In this document: positions 62,927-64,000 of the stretch, one piece after another | Layout: every line of letters begins with the position of its first letter | How positions within the stretch are numbered: the stretch's first letter is position 1 | Assembly: GCA_945861085.1 (NCBI GenBank) | Contig: OX244046.1 | Span: 2,790,001-2,854,000 of the forward strand | DNA from: Clostridioides difficile_D | GTDB taxonomy: Bacteria > Bacillota > Clostridia > Peptostreptococcales > Peptostreptococcaceae | Reading direction: 5' to 3' | DNA length: 64,000 nt | Translations under genes and position numbers: made by a program | Notes under the pieces: generated by a model | The model's database searches: none | Told to the model about the DNA's origin: nothing | What the model saw: only the letters and a program-made list of their open reading frames with translations

Positions 62927-63946
62927 TTATATGTCATCACCTAAAACTACTTCTTCCATTTCATGCTTTTTACTTCTCATCATTAGTTCTATTCCAACTT
63001 CTTTAGGATTTGAACCTTTCTTTATTACAGAATATATAGCATTAGTTATCGGCATGTCTATATTCAAATTTTCAGCAACATCATGTGCTACTTCAGTAGC
63101 AGTTATTCCTTCTACAACCATCTTTACTTCTTTTAAAGTCTCTTCTAAACTCATACCTTGACCTATGAGTATACCAGCTCTTCTATTTCTACTATGCATA
63201 CTTGTACAGGTAACAATTAAATCTCCTATACCTGAAAGACCCGCAAATGTAGACATACTAGCTCCCATAGCAATTCCAAGTCTGCTCATTTCACTAATAC
63301 CTCTTGTCATAAGGGCAGCTTTTGCATTATCACCATACCCCAATCCATCACATATCCCAGCTCCAAAGGCTATAATATTTTTTAATGCTCCTCCAAGTTC
63401 TACTCCAACTATATCTGGATTTGTATAAACTCTAAGTTTAGGGCTCATAAATAAATCTTGTATCATCTGTGCTACTTTTAAATCTTTAGAAGCTACTACT
63501 ACTGTAGTAGGAATATCCCTTGCTACTTCTTCAGCATGAGATGGCCCAGATAGTATTACATATGGATTTTGTGGTAATTCTTCTTCACAGACTTGAGACA
63601 ATCTAAGTCTAGTACCTTTTTCAAGACCTTTTGCTACATTTACAATAATTTGTCCCTCTTTTATAAATGGTTTTATTTTCTGACAAGTACTCCTTACAGC
63701 CTGTGATGGAACTGCTAGAACTATCACCTTACAATCTTTTATAGTTTTTTCTATATCAGTACTTATAGTTATATTATTTGGAAATAATACTCCTGGTAAA
63801 TAGTCTGTATTTTCTTTAGTTCTGTTTATTTTTTTAGCTTGTTCTTCTTTTCGAGTCCACATGCTCACATCATTACCTTTTTTTGCAAGACCTAAAGCTA
63901 ATGCACTTCCCCAGCTTCCAGTACCTAATACACATACTTTCTCCAT
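62927..63946 (-). CDS. gpsA: Glycerol-3-phosphate dehydrogenase [NAD(P)+]
   Basis: Makes sn-glycerol 3-phosphate for phospholipids. The roughly 339-residue protein has the N-terminal nucleotide fold VLGTGSWGSALALGLAKKG, GPSHAEEVARD, and the catalytic block GVELGGALKNIIAFGAGICDGLGYGDNAKAALMTRG. ATG at 63946 follows AGGTGG by 8 nt; an upstream in-frame GTG at 63958 overlaps the site. In many Firmicutes it lies near spoIVA, as here. Confidence 0.96.
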   Translation of the reverse strand: MEKVCVLGTGSWGSALALGLAKKGNDVSMWTRKEEQAKKINRTKENTDYLPGVLFPNNITISTDIEKTIKDCKVIVLAVPSQAVRSTCQKIKPFIKEGQIIVNVAKGLEKGTRLRLSQVCEEELPQNPYVILSGPSHAEEVARDIPTTVVVASKDLKVAQMIQDLFMSPKLRVYTNPDIVGVELGGALKNIIAFGAGICDGLGYGDNAKAALMTRGISEMSRLGIAMGASMSTFAGLSGIGDLIVTCTSMHSRNRRAGILIGQGMSLEETLKEVKMVVEGITATEVAHDVAENLNIDMPITNAIYSVIKKGSNPKEVGIELMMRSKKHEMEEVVLGDDI

Positions 63947-64000
63947 GTTTAACACCACCTGAGTATAATATATTTACTATTCTTTCTTTTGACCAATTTT

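Overview
The window is AT-rich chromosomal DNA from a Gram-positive endospore former, almost certainly Clostridioides difficile or a very close relative. Supporting signs are SpoIVA, a PrkC kinase with two PASTA repeats and a Ser/Gly/Asn-rich tail, T-box leaders, AGGAGG ribosome sites, and a housekeeping gene order shared with Bacillus and Clostridium. I see no prophage, transposase, CRISPR array, tRNA or rRNA. Most genes are on the minus strand, so operons read from high to low coordinates.

Layout, left to right. 1-3.3 kb: a VanR/VanS-like two-component pair (kinase cut by the window edge), a nitroreductase and a HAD phosphatase. 3.3-21.3 kb: the conserved cluster dapF, yicC-type RNase, gmk, rpoZ, coaBC, priA, def, fmt, DUF116, a zinc protease, rsmB, rlmN, stp, prkC, a short-chain reductase, rsgA, rpe, thiN. 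21.3-24.7 kb: threonine aldolase and the divergent ribosome quality-control gene rqcH. 24.8-26.8 kb: an antibiotic-resistance type ABC-F gene behind an elaborate leader. 26.8-30.6 kb: uracil permease, pyrR with a PyrR attenuator, rluD-type pseudouridine synthase and lspA. 30.8-36 kb: polysaccharide deacetylase, a TraR/DksA zinc-finger protein, a CstA-type transporter and its LytS/LytTR-type two-component system. 36-38.6 kb: an unidentified plus-strand ncRNA candidate, then mtnN-trpS under a tryptophan T-box. 38.6-45 kb: amino acid permease, M24 peptidase, degV with a divergent TetR gene, a histidine-rich protein and a YitT protein. 45-52.1 kb: ileS under an isoleucine T-box and the division cluster divIVA, ylmH, yggT, sepF, yggS and an HlyD-like gene. 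52.4-57.6 kb: a PTS EIIC-like membrane protein, a DUF711/ACT pair and spoIVA. 57.7-62.8 kb: a second permease plus M24 peptidase module with an MFS transporter and divergent TetR gene. 62.9 kb to the end: gpsA.

Genes that work together: prkC/stp are a signalling kinase-phosphatase pair; rqcH and ylmH belong to stalled-ribosome rescue; pyrR/uraA handle uracil salvage; two paralogous permease/peptidase modules probably feed proline-peptide and amino acid metabolism.

The most interesting signals are in RNA and intergenic DNA: (1) an ABC-F leader with mutually exclusive hairpins, one burying the ribosome-binding site; (2) a roughly 90-nt RNA candidate whose hairpin loop is CU-rich and anti-Shine-Dalgarno-like; (3) an unidentified roughly 200-nt RNA with a consensus promoter and terminator; (4) a dispersed repeat of about 115 bp lying downstream of both trpS and gpsA; (5) palindromic operators at two divergent TetR genes, and a CodY-like box between permease and peptidase.
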